Position numbers and translations under genes: made by a program | Notes under the pieces: model-generated | What the model saw: the letters and a program-made list of their open reading frames with translations, nothing else | Database searches by the model: none | What the model was told of the DNA's origin: nothing | NCBI GenBank assembly: GCA_007120035.1 | Contig: SKON01000154.1 | Location: 20,265-84,264, forward strand | Direction: 5' to 3' | Source: Myxococcales bacterium | GTDB taxonomy: Bacteria; Myxococcota_A; Bradymonadia; Bradymonadales; Bradymonadaceae | DNA length: 64,000 nt | Shown: positions 45,852 to 56,133 of the stretch, piece after piece | Layout of the letters: each line of letters starts with the position of its first letter | Position numbering within the stretch: the first letter of the stretch is position 1

Positions 45852-48800
45852 ATGCGCCATCTCTCTGCCCCTGTGTTGGCTCTCCTCGCCAGCCTCCTCG
45901 TCGCCTGCGGACAACCCGCGGTGGAGTCCGTGGAGGAAGTCCCCATCAGCATCGCTCCCGATGATCTCCCCAGTAATGCCCTGGCCATTGTCGGGACCGT
46001 CGTGGACTATGAGACGGGGAGCCCGATCCCCAACGCCCTCATCCAGACTTCGCCCCCTTCTGAGCTCGTCCTGACCACGGACCGCGGCGAATTCGTCTTG
46101 CAGGAAGGCCTCTTCCCCGGCGAGCTCTATCGAGTGTCCGCTCGCACCGAAGGCTATACCTCCTCGGAGGTCACCACCCACCTGAGCTCCCAGCGCCACC
46201 ACGTGGAGCTGCCTATGATCGACCAAGATCGGTCTCTACCTTTGCTCTTTGAGCCCACCACGGCGGTGTTCACCCCTTCGGTCCACCGAATCGCCTCATC
46301 GGTCCGGTCCCGCTCCAACGAACCCGTGTCCTGGGAGCTCACCTCGATCCCCTCCTGGCTTCAGGCTTCGTCCGCCGAGGGGAGCCTGCAGCCCTTCGGC
46401 CTCGACTGGTTCGAGCTGACCCTCTCCGATGACCTCCCCGCGGGCCAGACCGACCCTCTCTACGGAACCCTGGAGTTCCGAGACGCCCGAGATCGGATCG
46501 CCCTCCTCCAGGTGATCGCCGTCCCGGCGCCGCCCGAACTCGTCTCCCTCTCCATGATCTCCGCCGAGACCGAAGTGGTCGCAGGCAATACCACGGTGCT
46601 CCGGGCGAAGGTGGAATTCGGAGACTCCCCGATGGCCGGCACTCTGGCCCACCTGACCATCGACGGCCTTCCCGACGGCCTGATCCCGACCCACTCTACG
46701 CTGCGCTCCGGCGCCGACGGGGAGATCACGGCGATCCTCGTCGCCGACGCACCGGGCACCTACGATCTGAGCCTTAGCCTGGCCGCCTATCCCGACTCGG
46801 GGACCATTGACCACACCATCGAGATCCGAGAGCCTCCCACCCCGGGCCTGCCTCCCCTCCCCGACGTCATCGACCTCCAGGGCCCGTCGAGCCCCACCAA
46901 CCAGGACTCGGCTACCTTCACCTTCGCCTGCCAAGACCCCGACCCCTGCACCTTCTCCTGTGAACTGACCGGCGCTTCTCAGGGAGTCGTCGACGGTCCC
47001 GTCCCTTGCTCCAGTCCCTTCACCTACCCGGACCTCGCCGACGACGAGTACGCCTTCCTGGTCCGCGTCATCACCGACGAACAACAGGGACCGTTCCAAC
47101 TCTACGGGTTCACCGTCGACACCACACCACCGGAAATCCTGGACCTCCAGGGACCGGACCCCGTCACCAATCAGACCTCGGCAACCTTCTCCTTCGGCTG
47201 TGACCAGCCGAACTGCGCCTTCCACTGCACGCTCCAGGGGGCCCAGGCAGGCACTATCCTGGACCAGGCTCCCTGTACCCATTCAACCACCTATCCCTTT
47301 CTCCCCGACGACGAATACACCTTCAACGTCGTGGCCACCGACCCGGCCGGTAACTCCGGGATTCCCCAGGGTTGGGGATGGATCGTCGACACCGTCGTCC
47401 CCGTTGTGGAAGACCCGGAAGGACCGGCTCCCATCACCCACGAAACCTCGGCGACCTTCTCCTTCGACTGCTCCAAACCCCCCTGTTTCTTTACCTGCGA
47501 GCTCTATGGCGCCGCCCAGGGCCTGGTCGTCGAGCCCACGGAATGCTTCTCGGGGATCTCCTTCGACGATCTCGACGACGACGAGTACACCTTCACCGTG
47601 GTCTCCACCGACGAGGCGGGCAACCAGAGCGAGCCTTTGGAATGGCACTGGGAGGTCGACAACAGCGCCCCCGTGATCGACTTCGTCTCCACCCCCACTC
47701 CCTACACCATGGACGACTGGGCCTTCTTCGAATTTGTCTGCCTGAACAAAGACACCTGCACCTTCGAGTGCGCCCTCGACAGCTTCCCCGATGACTCCCC
47801 GCCTCAACTCGGGGACTACGAACCCTGCGACGACACCTGGTACCTCTCCGATCTCCCCGTGGGCGCCCATACGCTTCGCGTCCGGGCCACAGACGCCCTC
47901 GATGACCAGGGCGAGGCAGACCATTCGTGGACCACTGTCCCCCCGGGCTGGACCACTGTCTCCAGCCGGATCAACCACGCCTGTGGGATCACCAACGACC
48001 GCCAACTCCACTGCTGGGGCTCCGGCGGAAGCGGCCGCCTCGGCCTCGGGGACACCAGCCCTCGGTACGAACCCACGGCCGTCACGGATACCCACGACTG
48101 GATCTTCGTCGACACCGGCACCCTACACACCTGTGGAATTCGGGAGGACCACTCCCTCTGGTGCTGGGGCTCTGGTGGAAGCGGCCGCCTCGGCCTCGGC
48201 AACACCACCGGACACTCCACTCCCCAGCGGGTCGGCGAGGAGACCTGGGAAACCGTCTCCGCTGGGTCCTCCCACACCTGCGGCATCCAGACAGACGGCG
48301 GTCTTTACTGCTGGGGCTACCGCGTCAGCGGGCGACTTGGCCTCGGAGAACTAGCCACCAACCAGCTCACCCCCCAACGGGTTGGTGACGAAGCCTGGCT
48401 CACCGTCGTCGCCGGACAAACCTCCTCCTGCGGAATCCAGGCCGATCAGAGCCTCTGGTGTTGGGGAGGCAACGGCCACGGACAGCTCGGCCAGGGCTCC
48501 CAGACCCAGTTCAACACACCCCAGGAGGTGATCGTACCACCATCAGGGTTCGGCCTCGACGAGGACTCCCTATGGCTCGACGTGGTCATGGGCTTTTCCT
48601 TTACCTGTGCCCTCCGTCAGGACGGAGCGATCTACTGTTTCGGCGCCGGCAGCGAGGGACAAATGGGCAACGGTCTCGGCTCCGGTTTCAACTTCAGTCC
48701 GGTGTTGCTCTCCTTCGATTTCGTCTTCGACTGGACCTCTCTCGCCGCCGGAGGTCAACACGTGTGCGCCACCCGAGACAGCGGCCCCGTTCACTGTTGG

Positions 48801-50072
48801 GGCGCCGGGTACCACGGCCAGACCGGTCACGGAGAGGATGGCGTCGACCCCACAATCCCTCACCCCATCGACCCTGATCTTTCCCTGGAACACCTCACCG
48901 CCGGCTCGACATACACCTGCGGTATCGATACTGATGACCAGCTCTGGTGCTGGGGTGACAACGATCTGGGTACACTGGGTCTCGGATTCGCCCGCGAGTC
49001 CACCGCTACCCCTCTCGCCCTGGCTTTCGACGAGCCCCTCGACCAGGTGTCTGCCGGGAGGGACTCGGCCTGCCTGATCGACCACACCGGCGCGCTCTAC
49101 TGCTGGGGTCGGAACCTCTTCGGGCGACTCGGCTTCGGGGATCTGAACCGCCGTCCCGCTCCCCAGCGAGTGGGCACCGACCACTGGGTCTCCGTAGATG
49201 TCTCCCTGGGAGAACACACCTGCGCCATTCGTGACGACTCCTCCCTGTGGTGCTGGGGTAGCGGCGGCAGCGGTCGCCTTGGATTAGGGAGCCTGGACCA
49301 CGCGTCTGTGCCCCATCAGGTCGACCCTGGCCAGGAATTTCTACAGGTCGCCACGGGGTCTCTCCACACCTGCGCCATCACCACCGATCACGACCTCTAC
49401 TGCTGGGGCAGCAACGCCGATGACCGGCTCGGTACAGGGGGGGGCAACACCCAGGTGCCCACCCAGGTCGGCGAGGCGACCTGGTCGGAAATCTCCACAG
49501 GCAGCGCCCACTCCTGTGGCATCCGCACTGACGGCACCCTCTGGTGTTGGGGGCACGGCGGTCACGGTCGCCTCGGCGTCGGCGACTTCGACGGCCGTGA
49601 AGAACCCACTCAGGTCGGCGACGACAACCACTGGGTCGACGTATCCCTCGGCAACACACACTCCTGCGCCATCACCAACACCAACGAACTCTTCTGCTGG
49701 GGTCAAGGCAGCTGGGGACGTCTCGGCGTGGGTGCCAACGACAATCAAGTCACCCCGCAACCTGTCGGTACCCCGGGCTGGGTTGACCTCTCCGCCGGTT
49801 TAGAACACACCTGCGCTCTCCGAGACGACGACTCTCTCTGGTGCTGGGGCCGGGGCGGCTCCGGTCGCCTGGGCAACGGCCTCACCTCCACCCACAATAT
49901 TCCACAACTCGTTGGGTTCACTGGCTGGCAGGCCTTCGCTGCCGGCAACACTTTCACCCTGGGCTTCCGAGAGGAAGTGCCCTCGGGTATGAGCTGGGGG
50001 GATAACTCCGAAGGCCAGCTCGGTGATGATCGAGCTCTTTCTCGAATTCCCGTTCAGGTTGGTGTGCCTTGA
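45852..50072 (+). CDS. Giant lipoprotein with Ig-like modules and RCC1-like repeats, copy 1
   Basis: A 1406-residue lipoprotein (signal ending SLLVAC). In order: a carboxypeptidase-regulatory-like domain (about 45-115), a DUF-like beta segment, a Big-type domain ending EIREPPTPG, four related Ig-like modules of about 90 residues (pattern LQGP...TSATFxFxC...CxFxC...DDEYTF), and 14 RCC1-like repeats of about 50 residues. Each RCC1 repeat has a paired Cys motif of the type HTCGI...LWCWG; only the last (SFTLGF...GMSWG) lacks the cysteines. Two seven-bladed propellers are likely. It is probably exported to the surface. The function (binding, adhesion, sensing) is not known. Confidence 0.85.
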   Translation: MRHLSAPVLALLASLLVACGQPAVESVEEVPISIAPDDLPSNALAIVGTVVDYETGSPIPNALIQTSPPSELVLTTDRGEFVLQEGLFPGELYRVSARTEGYTSSEVTTHLSSQRHHVELPMIDQDRSLPLLFEPTTAVFTPSVHRIASSVRSRSNEPVSWELTSIPSWLQASSAEGSLQPFGLDWFELTLSDDLPAGQTDPLYGTLEFRDARDRIALLQVIAVPAPPELVSLSMISAETEVVAGNTTVLRAKVEFGDSPMAGTLAHLTIDGLPDGLIPTHSTLRSGADGEITAILVADAPGTYDLSLSLAAYPDSGTIDHTIEIREPPTPGLPPLPDVIDLQGPSSPTNQDSATFTFACQDPDPCTFSCELTGASQGVVDGPVPCSSPFTYPDLADDEYAFLVRVITDEQQGPFQLYGFTVDTTPPEILDLQGPDPVTNQTSATFSFGCDQPNCAFHCTLQGAQAGTILDQAPCTHSTTYPFLPDDEYTFNVVATDPAGNSGIPQGWGWIVDTVVPVVEDPEGPAPITHETSATFSFDCSKPPCFFTCELYGAAQGLVVEPTECFSGISFDDLDDDEYTFTVVSTDEAGNQSEPLEWHWEVDNSAPVIDFVSTPTPYTMDDWAFFEFVCLNKDTCTFECALDSFPDDSPPQLGDYEPCDDTWYLSDLPVGAHTLRVRATDALDDQGEADHSWTTVPPGWTTVSSRINHACGITNDRQLHCWGSGGSGRLGLGDTSPRYEPTAVTDTHDWIFVDTGTLHTCGIREDHSLWCWGSGGSGRLGLGNTTGHSTPQRVGEETWETVSAGSSHTCGIQTDGGLYCWGYRVSGRLGLGELATNQLTPQRVGDEAWLTVVAGQTSSCGIQADQSLWCWGGNGHGQLGQGSQTQFNTPQEVIVPPSGFGLDEDSLWLDVVMGFSFTCALRQDGAIYCFGAGSEGQMGNGLGSGFNFSPVLLSFDFVFDWTSLAAGGQHVCATRDSGPVHCWGAGYHGQTGHGEDGVDPTIPHPIDPDLSLEHLTAGSTYTCGIDTDDQLWCWGDNDLGTLGLGFARESTATPLALAFDEPLDQVSAGRDSACLIDHTGALYCWGRNLFGRLGFGDLNRRPAPQRVGTDHWVSVDVSLGEHTCAIRDDSSLWCWGSGGSGRLGLGSLDHASVPHQVDPGQEFLQVATGSLHTCAITTDHDLYCWGSNADDRLGTGGGNTQVPTQVGEATWSEISTGSAHSCGIRTDGTLWCWGHGGHGRLGVGDFDGREEPTQVGDDNHWVDVSLGNTHSCAITNTNELFCWGQGSWGRLGVGANDNQVTPQPVGTPGWVDLSAGLEHTCALRDDDSLWCWGRGGSGRLGNGLTSTHNIPQLVGFTGWQAFAAGNTFTLGFREEVPSGMSWGDNSEGQLGDDRALSRIPVQVGVP

Positions 50073-50164
50073 GGCTCCAACCGCCGCTTTGAGAGACAGC
50101 CTGCAAATCCGCAGGCCGCCCCTGCTAATAGTCCTGTTGTGGCCGCGGCAGGGCCGATGAGACC

Positions 50165-50182
50165 CTCGTGAAGTTCTGTATC
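50165..50182 (+). repeat. Conserved leader element, copy 2
   Basis: The second copy of CTCGTGAAGTTCTGTATC, again 19-20 bp upstream of a lipoprotein ATG (50202). Between the genes lies a short hairpin (GCCTGC-N6-GCAGGC, 50099-50116) without a T run. Confidence 0.7.
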
Positions 50183-50201
50183 TCACACTCCAGGTCTCAT
50201 C

Positions 50202-53200
50202 ATGCGCCACCTCTCTGCTCTCACCTCGGCCCTCCTCGCCAGTCTCCTCTTCGCCTGCGGACAGCCCGCCGTGGAGTCCGTCGAGGAGATCCCCATCAGC
50301 GTGGCTCCCGAGGATCTCCCCAGTAATGCCCTGGCCATCGTCGGGACTGTCGTCGACTACGAGACGGGAGCCCCCATCCCCAACGCCTTGATCCAGACCT
50401 CCCCGTCGTCTCACCTGGTCCTGACCACGGACCGCGGTGAGTTCGTCTTGCAGGAAGGCCTCTTCCCCGGCGAGCTCTATCGAGTGTCCGCTCGAGCCGA
50501 CGGCTATACCTCGTCGGAGATCACCACCCACCTGACCTCTGAACGTCACCACCTGGAGATCCCCCTGATCGACGAAGACCGGTCCCTGCCTCTGCTCTTC
50601 GAGCCCACCACGGCGGTCTTCACCCCTTCGGTCCACCGAATCGCCTCATCGGTCCGATCCCGCTCCAACGAACCGGTCTCCTGGGAGCTCACCTCGATCC
50701 CCGCGTGGCTACAGGCTTCATCCGCCGAGGGAAGCCTGCAGCCCTTCGGCCTCGACTGGTTCGAACTGACCCTCTCCGACAACCTCCCCACGGGCCAGAC
50801 GGACCCTCTTTACGGTACTCTGGAGTTCCGAGACCACCGAGATCGTATCGCCCTCCTCCAGGTGATCGCCGTCCCGGCGCCGCCCGACCTCGTCACCCTC
50901 TCCCTGATCTCCGCCGAGATCGAGGTGCTCGCCGGCACCACCACAGTCCTGAGGGCTCAGGTGGGGTTTGGAGACTCCCCGCTGGCCGGCGCCCTGGCCC
51001 ACCTGACCATCGACGGCCCTCCCGACGGCCTGATCCCCACCCACAGCTCTCTGCGCTCCGGCGCCGACGGGGAGATCACGGCGATCCTCGTCGCCGACTC
51101 CCCGGGCACCTACGATCTGACCCTCAGCCTGGCCGCCTACCCCGACTCCGGGACCGTTGAGCACTCCATCGAGGTCCGAGAGCCTCCCACCCCGGGCCTG
51201 CCTCCCCTCCCGGATGTCATCGACCTTCAGGGCCCGTCGAGCCCCACTAACCAGACCTCGGCCACCTTCACCTTCGCCTGCGACGCCCCCGACCCCTGCA
51301 CCTTCTCCTGCCAGCTCACCGGCGCCTCACAGGGAGTCGTCGCCGGCCCCGTCGACTGCGCGAGCCCCCAAAGCCACCAGGACCTCACCGACGACGAGTA
51401 CACCTTCCTGGTCCGCGTCATCACCGACGAACAGCAGGGACCGATCCACCTCTACGGGTTCACCGTCGACACCACGCCGCCGGAGATCCTGGACCTCCAG
51501 GGCCCCGACGAGGTCACCTCCCACCCCACGGCGACCCTCACCTACGCCTGCAGCGAGCCCGGGTGCTCTTTCACCTGCTCCCTCTACGGCGCCGAACACG
51601 GCGCGCTCTTCGAAGCCCTCTCTTGCGCCGACGTGGTGACCCTGCCGATGCTCGCCGACGATACCTACACCTTCGAGGTGTACGCCACGGATCCCGCGGG
51701 GAATATCGGCGCTCCCCAGGCTCATCAGTGGACCCTTGAGACCGACGACGAGACGCCCGTCGTCGATCCCCCGCCGGCCGTCATCGACCTCCAGGGACCT
51801 CCCTTCGTGACCGCTGACGACTGGGCCACCTTCACCTTCGCCTGCGATTCCGATGACCCCTGCTCCTTTGGATGCGAGCTCCACGGTGCCTCCCAGGGAG
51901 AGGTCAGCGCCGCTCAAAGCTGTGACTCCGGCGTGGCCTACACCGATCTCGACGACGACGAGTACCTCTTCGTCGTCTGGGTCGTCGACAATGGCTCCAC
52001 TGGCCCGGCCTCGTCCTACAGCTTCATCGTCTCCACCACACCTCCCGAGATCTTGAACCTCCAGGGGCCTGACGCCCTCACCAACCAGGCCACGGCCTTC
52101 TTTTCCTACGACTGCGACCAACCGAGCTGCGACTTCCTCTGTACTCTCCAGGGGGCCCAGGCAGGCACCATCTTTGATCAGGCTCTCTGTGCCCAAACAG
52201 CCACCTACCCCTTTCTCCCCGACGACGACTACACCTTCACCGTCGTGGCTACCGATCCCGCCGGAGTCCCCGGCTCCCCTCAACATTGGTCGTGGACCGT
52301 CGACACCGTCGTCCCCGTCCTCGAAGACCCGGTCGGACCGGATCCCATCACCCACGAGACCTCGGCGACCTTCTCCTTCGACTGCTCCAAGCCCCCCTGT
52401 TCCTTTACCTGCGAGCTCTACGGCGCCTCCCAGGGCCTGGTCGCCCCGGCCTCGGAGTGCTCCTCGGGGATCTCCTTCGACGATCTCGACGACGACGAGT
52501 ACACCTTCACGGTCTACTCCACGGACGAAGCGGGCAACCAAAGCTCGCCATTGGAATGGCATTGGGAGGTCAACAACAGCTCCCCCGTGATCGGCTTTGT
52601 CTCCGCGCCCACCCCCTACACCATGGACGACTGGGCCTTCTTTGAATTCGACTGCGTCAACAAGGACACCTGCACCTTCGAGTGCGCCCTCGACACGGTC
52701 CCCGAAGACTCGCCGCCGCAGCTCGGAGACTACGCACCCTGCGACGACACCTGGTACCTCTCGGATCTTGCCATCGGCACCCACACCCTCCGCGTCCGAG
52801 CCACCGATGACCTCGACCAGCAGGGAGAGGCCGACTACTCCTGGGTATCCGTTCCCCCCGGTTGGGCCACCGTCGCGAGCCGCTACGTTCACTCCTGTGG
52901 GATCACCAACGACCGCCAGCTCTACTGCTGGGGCGCTGGTGGCAATGGCCGCCTGGGCCTCGGCGACAACAGCCCCCGATACGAGCCCACGGCCGTCACC
53001 GACACCCACGACTGGCTCTACGTCGACACCGGCGGCCAGCACACCTGCGCCATCCGAGACGATCACTCCCTCTGGTGCTGGGGCACCGGCCTCAACGGAC
53101 GCCTCGGGCTCGGCGACGTCACCAACCACTGGACTCCTCAGCAGGTCGGCGAGGAGAGCTGGGAGTCCGTCTCCGCCGGCGGGTCACATACCTGCGGGAT

Positions 53201-54983
53201 CCAGATCGGTGGCGGTCTCTATTGTTGGGGAAATCATATCAGCGGCCGACTGGGGCTCGGAGACACAGGCAGCCAGCCCACTCCACAGCGGGTTGGCGAA
53301 GCGGAGTGGATGACCGTGGTCGCCGGCAGCAACTTCACCTGTGGGATTCAGACCGACCAGAGCCTCTGGTGTTGGGGCTTCGGCTCCAATGGTCAGCTCG
53401 GCCAGGGCTCCCAGACCGGGTACAACACCCCTCAGGAGGTGATCGTACCGCCCCCGGGGTTCGGCCTCGCCAATCAGTCCCCCTGGATCGACGTGGTCAC
53501 CGGCACGTCCTTCACCTGCGCCCTCCGCCATGACGGCGCTATCTTCTGCTTCGGCTCCGGAGGGCAGGGGCAGATGGGCATCGGAAGCGCCTCCACCTTC
53601 AACCTAAACCCCGTGCTGCTCACCTTCGACTTCGTCTTCGATTGGACCTCATTGGTCGCCGGGGCAACCCACATCTGCGCCACCCGCGAGAGCGGCCCCA
53701 TGCACTGCTGGGGGGCCGGTCGACACGGTCAGACAGGTCACGGCGAAGACGGCGTCAACCCTACGCTGCCTCATCCCATCGGCCCCGACCTGACCTACGA
53801 ACACCTTACCGCCGGCGAAGAACATACCTGCGGGATCGACGCCGACGACCAACTCTGGTGCTGGGGATACAATGACCACGGCCAGCTCGGCCTCGGGGTC
53901 GCCGGCGATCCTTTCTCCTTTCCTTTTCCCCTGGACTTTCACGAGCCTATCGACCAGGTCTCCGCCGGAGGTTCCTCGGCCTGTTTGATCGACCACGCCG
54001 GCGCTCTCCACTGCTGGGGCTTGAATAGTTTCGGACAGCTCGGAGTCGGGGATCAGGACCGGCGCCCCGCTCCCCAGCGAGTCGGCACCGATCACTGGCT
54101 CTCCGTCGCTACTTCCCTGGGAGAACACACCTGCGCCGTCCGTAACGACTCCTCCCTGTGGTGCTGGGGGCGCGGCAACAATGGCCGCCTCGGGTTGGGG
54201 AGCTTGAGTCATGCGTTCACACCCCAGCAAGTCGACCCGGGACAGGAGTATCTTCAGGTCGCCACGGGCTCGCTCCACACCTGCGCCATCACGACCGATC
54301 AGGACCTCCACTGCTGGGGGAGCAACACCAATGACCAGCTCGGCACCGGGGGCGGCGACACCCAGGTGCCCCTCCAGATCGGCGAGGCCTCCTGGTCCCA
54401 GGTCGCCGCCGGCAGCGCCCACTCCTGTGGCATCCGCACCAACGGAACCCTCTGGTGCTGGGGCAGCGGATCTCACGGGCGCCTCGGTACCGGGGACCTC
54501 GACTCTCGGGAGGTGCCCACCCAGATCAGCGCCGAGACCCATTGGACACAGGTCGCCCTGGGCGCCACCCACTCCTGCGCTCTCACCTCCGGGGGCGCGC
54601 TCTATTGCTGGGGACAGGGCGTCTTCGGCCGCCTCGGTGTCGGTGACCTGGAGAACCATCTCACACCTCAACAGGTGGGAGCTCCCGACTGGGTCGAGGT
54701 CTCGGCTGGCTCCACCCACACCTGCGCCCGGAAAGACGATGACACTCTGTGGTGCTGGGGCCAGGGTACCGGTGGTCGCCTCGGCAACGGCCTCACCTCC
54801 AACTGGAGCTCTCCACAGCTCGTGGGGACGCCGGGCTGGCAGGCCGTCGCTGCCGGCAGCGACTTCACGGTCGCCTTCCGGGAGGAGTTCCCCACGGGGA
54901 TGAGCTGGGGCAGAAACGCCGAGGGGCAACTCGGCGATGGCCGTGCCCTCTCTCGGATTCCCGTCCCGGTCGGCGTACCCTGA
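50202..54983 (+). CDS. Giant lipoprotein with Ig-like modules and RCC1-like repeats, copy 2
   Basis: A 1593-residue paralogue of the gene at 45852. The lipoprotein signal (SLLFAC), regulatory-like domain and RCC1 block of 14 repeats are alike. The difference of 187 residues is explained by six instead of four Ig-like modules: two extra modules of about 90 residues lie between module 1 and the module equivalent to module 2 of copy 1. Long DNA stretches are nearly identical with copy 1, for example around the sequence encoding LQPFGLDWFELTLSD. This implies a recent duplication or gene conversion. Terminal Ig-like units end in DTTPPEI. Confidence 0.85.
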   Translation: MRHLSALTSALLASLLFACGQPAVESVEEIPISVAPEDLPSNALAIVGTVVDYETGAPIPNALIQTSPSSHLVLTTDRGEFVLQEGLFPGELYRVSARADGYTSSEITTHLTSERHHLEIPLIDEDRSLPLLFEPTTAVFTPSVHRIASSVRSRSNEPVSWELTSIPAWLQASSAEGSLQPFGLDWFELTLSDNLPTGQTDPLYGTLEFRDHRDRIALLQVIAVPAPPDLVTLSLISAEIEVLAGTTTVLRAQVGFGDSPLAGALAHLTIDGPPDGLIPTHSSLRSGADGEITAILVADSPGTYDLTLSLAAYPDSGTVEHSIEVREPPTPGLPPLPDVIDLQGPSSPTNQTSATFTFACDAPDPCTFSCQLTGASQGVVAGPVDCASPQSHQDLTDDEYTFLVRVITDEQQGPIHLYGFTVDTTPPEILDLQGPDEVTSHPTATLTYACSEPGCSFTCSLYGAEHGALFEALSCADVVTLPMLADDTYTFEVYATDPAGNIGAPQAHQWTLETDDETPVVDPPPAVIDLQGPPFVTADDWATFTFACDSDDPCSFGCELHGASQGEVSAAQSCDSGVAYTDLDDDEYLFVVWVVDNGSTGPASSYSFIVSTTPPEILNLQGPDALTNQATAFFSYDCDQPSCDFLCTLQGAQAGTIFDQALCAQTATYPFLPDDDYTFTVVATDPAGVPGSPQHWSWTVDTVVPVLEDPVGPDPITHETSATFSFDCSKPPCSFTCELYGASQGLVAPASECSSGISFDDLDDDEYTFTVYSTDEAGNQSSPLEWHWEVNNSSPVIGFVSAPTPYTMDDWAFFEFDCVNKDTCTFECALDTVPEDSPPQLGDYAPCDDTWYLSDLAIGTHTLRVRATDDLDQQGEADYSWVSVPPGWATVASRYVHSCGITNDRQLYCWGAGGNGRLGLGDNSPRYEPTAVTDTHDWLYVDTGGQHTCAIRDDHSLWCWGTGLNGRLGLGDVTNHWTPQQVGEESWESVSAGGSHTCGIQIGGGLYCWGNHISGRLGLGDTGSQPTPQRVGEAEWMTVVAGSNFTCGIQTDQSLWCWGFGSNGQLGQGSQTGYNTPQEVIVPPPGFGLANQSPWIDVVTGTSFTCALRHDGAIFCFGSGGQGQMGIGSASTFNLNPVLLTFDFVFDWTSLVAGATHICATRESGPMHCWGAGRHGQTGHGEDGVNPTLPHPIGPDLTYEHLTAGEEHTCGIDADDQLWCWGYNDHGQLGLGVAGDPFSFPFPLDFHEPIDQVSAGGSSACLIDHAGALHCWGLNSFGQLGVGDQDRRPAPQRVGTDHWLSVATSLGEHTCAVRNDSSLWCWGRGNNGRLGLGSLSHAFTPQQVDPGQEYLQVATGSLHTCAITTDQDLHCWGSNTNDQLGTGGGDTQVPLQIGEASWSQVAAGSAHSCGIRTNGTLWCWGSGSHGRLGTGDLDSREVPTQISAETHWTQVALGATHSCALTSGGALYCWGQGVFGRLGVGDLENHLTPQQVGAPDWVEVSAGSTHTCARKDDDTLWCWGQGTGGRLGNGLTSNWSSPQLVGTPGWQAVAAGSDFTVAFREEFPTGMSWGRNAEGQLGDGRALSRIPVPVGVP

Positions 54984-55011
54984 GAACCGGCAGATCAGAT
55001 CTGTCTCGTTT

Positions 55012-55137
55012 CGGGTGCGGTCGCGACGGTGTTCTTGGCCAAAACCCCTGGCACCTACGACCTCTCTCTACCTGGCCGCCTACCCCGACGACGGGATCAT
55101 TGAGCACACCATCGAGGTACTGGAACCTCCCACGCCA
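55012..55137 (+). pseudogene. Frameshifted fragment of a third RCC1-type lipoprotein
   Basis: The DNA encodes TPGTYDLSL, then after a 2-nt deletion LAAYPDDGIIEHTIEVLEPP, which corresponds to TPGTYDLSLSLAAYP...HTIEIREPP of the Big-type domain of the two intact genes. No start, lipobox or following modules remain. It begins about 30 bp after copy 2 and abuts the end of the LysR gene. Confidence 0.85.
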
Positions 55138-56082
55138 TCAACGTCGGGATCCCCTGACCGACGGCACCCCTCCCAGGTCGCCCAAGAGCGTCGCCCCGTG
55201 GCGCCCATGAAGGTCCACCAAAAACTCCTTCAGGGCTTTCACAGGGGCGACCTCCTGCAGCTCCGTCGGGAAGAGGAGCCAGCACTCACAGGTGTCCACT
55301 AGTTCCGCCGGCCCCAATCGGCGAATCCCCTCATGGCAGTCGGCGATAAAGATCGGCAGGCAGGCCAGCCCGAACCCCGACTTGGTCGCCGCGACCATAG
55401 AATCCATGTCCTCGACCCGCATCACCGAAGCGCCGATGTCCTCGGCGAGGGCTTGCCACGCCTCCCCGGGAAACCGAACCTCGATCCCTCGTCGGGGCAG
55501 GATCACGTCGTGGCCGGCCAGAGCCCACGGATCTCCCGGATCTCCTCGATTCGCCAGATACTCCAGCCCCCCGTAGACCCCGAACCCCACGTCGGGCAAT
55601 CGACGCGCGATCAGGTCCTCGGTGGTCGCCGGCACCCCCGGCCCCAGCCCGGTCCGAAAGAACCGTATCCCCAGATCGGCTCCCAGGCGGTGGATATCCT
55701 CGTAGGCCGAGTCGTGAATCACGTCCACGGCGATCGCCGGATAGGCGTCTCGGAACTCACGCAGATGCTTGATCAGAAAGTGGTGAGCGTAGCTTCGGAC
55801 CGTCGTCAACCTCACGGTTCCCCGGGGCTCTCCCGTGCCGACCCGCAGCACCTCTCGGGCCTTTCGCTCCATCTCCTCCGCCAAGATCGCCACCGGCCCA
55901 GCTTGCTCCACGAGCATCAGCCCCCTCGAGGTCCGCTGCAGGAGCTTCACCCCCAGGGCCGTCTCCAACGCGGCGACCCGCCGGGAGACCGTCGTGGCGT
56001 CCACCCCCAGCTCCTGAGCCGCTCCCGCGAACGTTCCCTGGCGGTACACCGCCAAAAACACCCGCAGATCATCCCACTTCAT
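55138..56082 (-). CDS. LysR-family transcriptional regulator
   Basis: A 314-residue LTTR. The N-terminal winged helix-turn-helix (LRVFLAVYRQGTFAGAAQELGVDATTVSRRVAALE) is standard and is followed by a periplasmic-binding-like effector domain. The gene is 51 bp downstream of the ABC-F gene and 3'-adjacent to the RCC1 remnant. Target genes are unknown. Effector unknown; LTTRs usually control a divergent operon, but none is divergent here. Confidence 0.93.
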   Translation of the reverse strand: MKWDDLRVFLAVYRQGTFAGAAQELGVDATTVSRRVAALETALGVKLLQRTSRGLMLVEQAGPVAILAEEMERKAREVLRVGTGEPRGTVRLTTVRSYAHHFLIKHLREFRDAYPAIAVDVIHDSAYEDIHRLGADLGIRFFRTGLGPGVPATTEDLIARRLPDVGFGVYGGLEYLANRGDPGDPWALAGHDVILPRRGIEVRFPGEAWQALAEDIGASVMRVEDMDSMVAATKSGFGLACLPIFIADCHEGIRRLGPAELVDTCECWLLFPTELQEVAPVKALKEFLVDLHGRHGATLLGDLGGVPSVRGSRR

Positions 56083-56133
56083 CCGAAGATCAGCCTCCGG
56101 TTAAGAGTCCTCTGCTTACTCAATGATCCGACT

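Noticed and set aside
50099..50116. Hairpin between the two RCC1-type genes
   Set aside because: The 6-bp stem lacks a T run, so it is not called as a terminator.
51327..53129. A 600-residue frame antisense to the RCC1-type copy 2
   Set aside because: Arises from the repeated Ig-like DNA read backwards; no independent motif.
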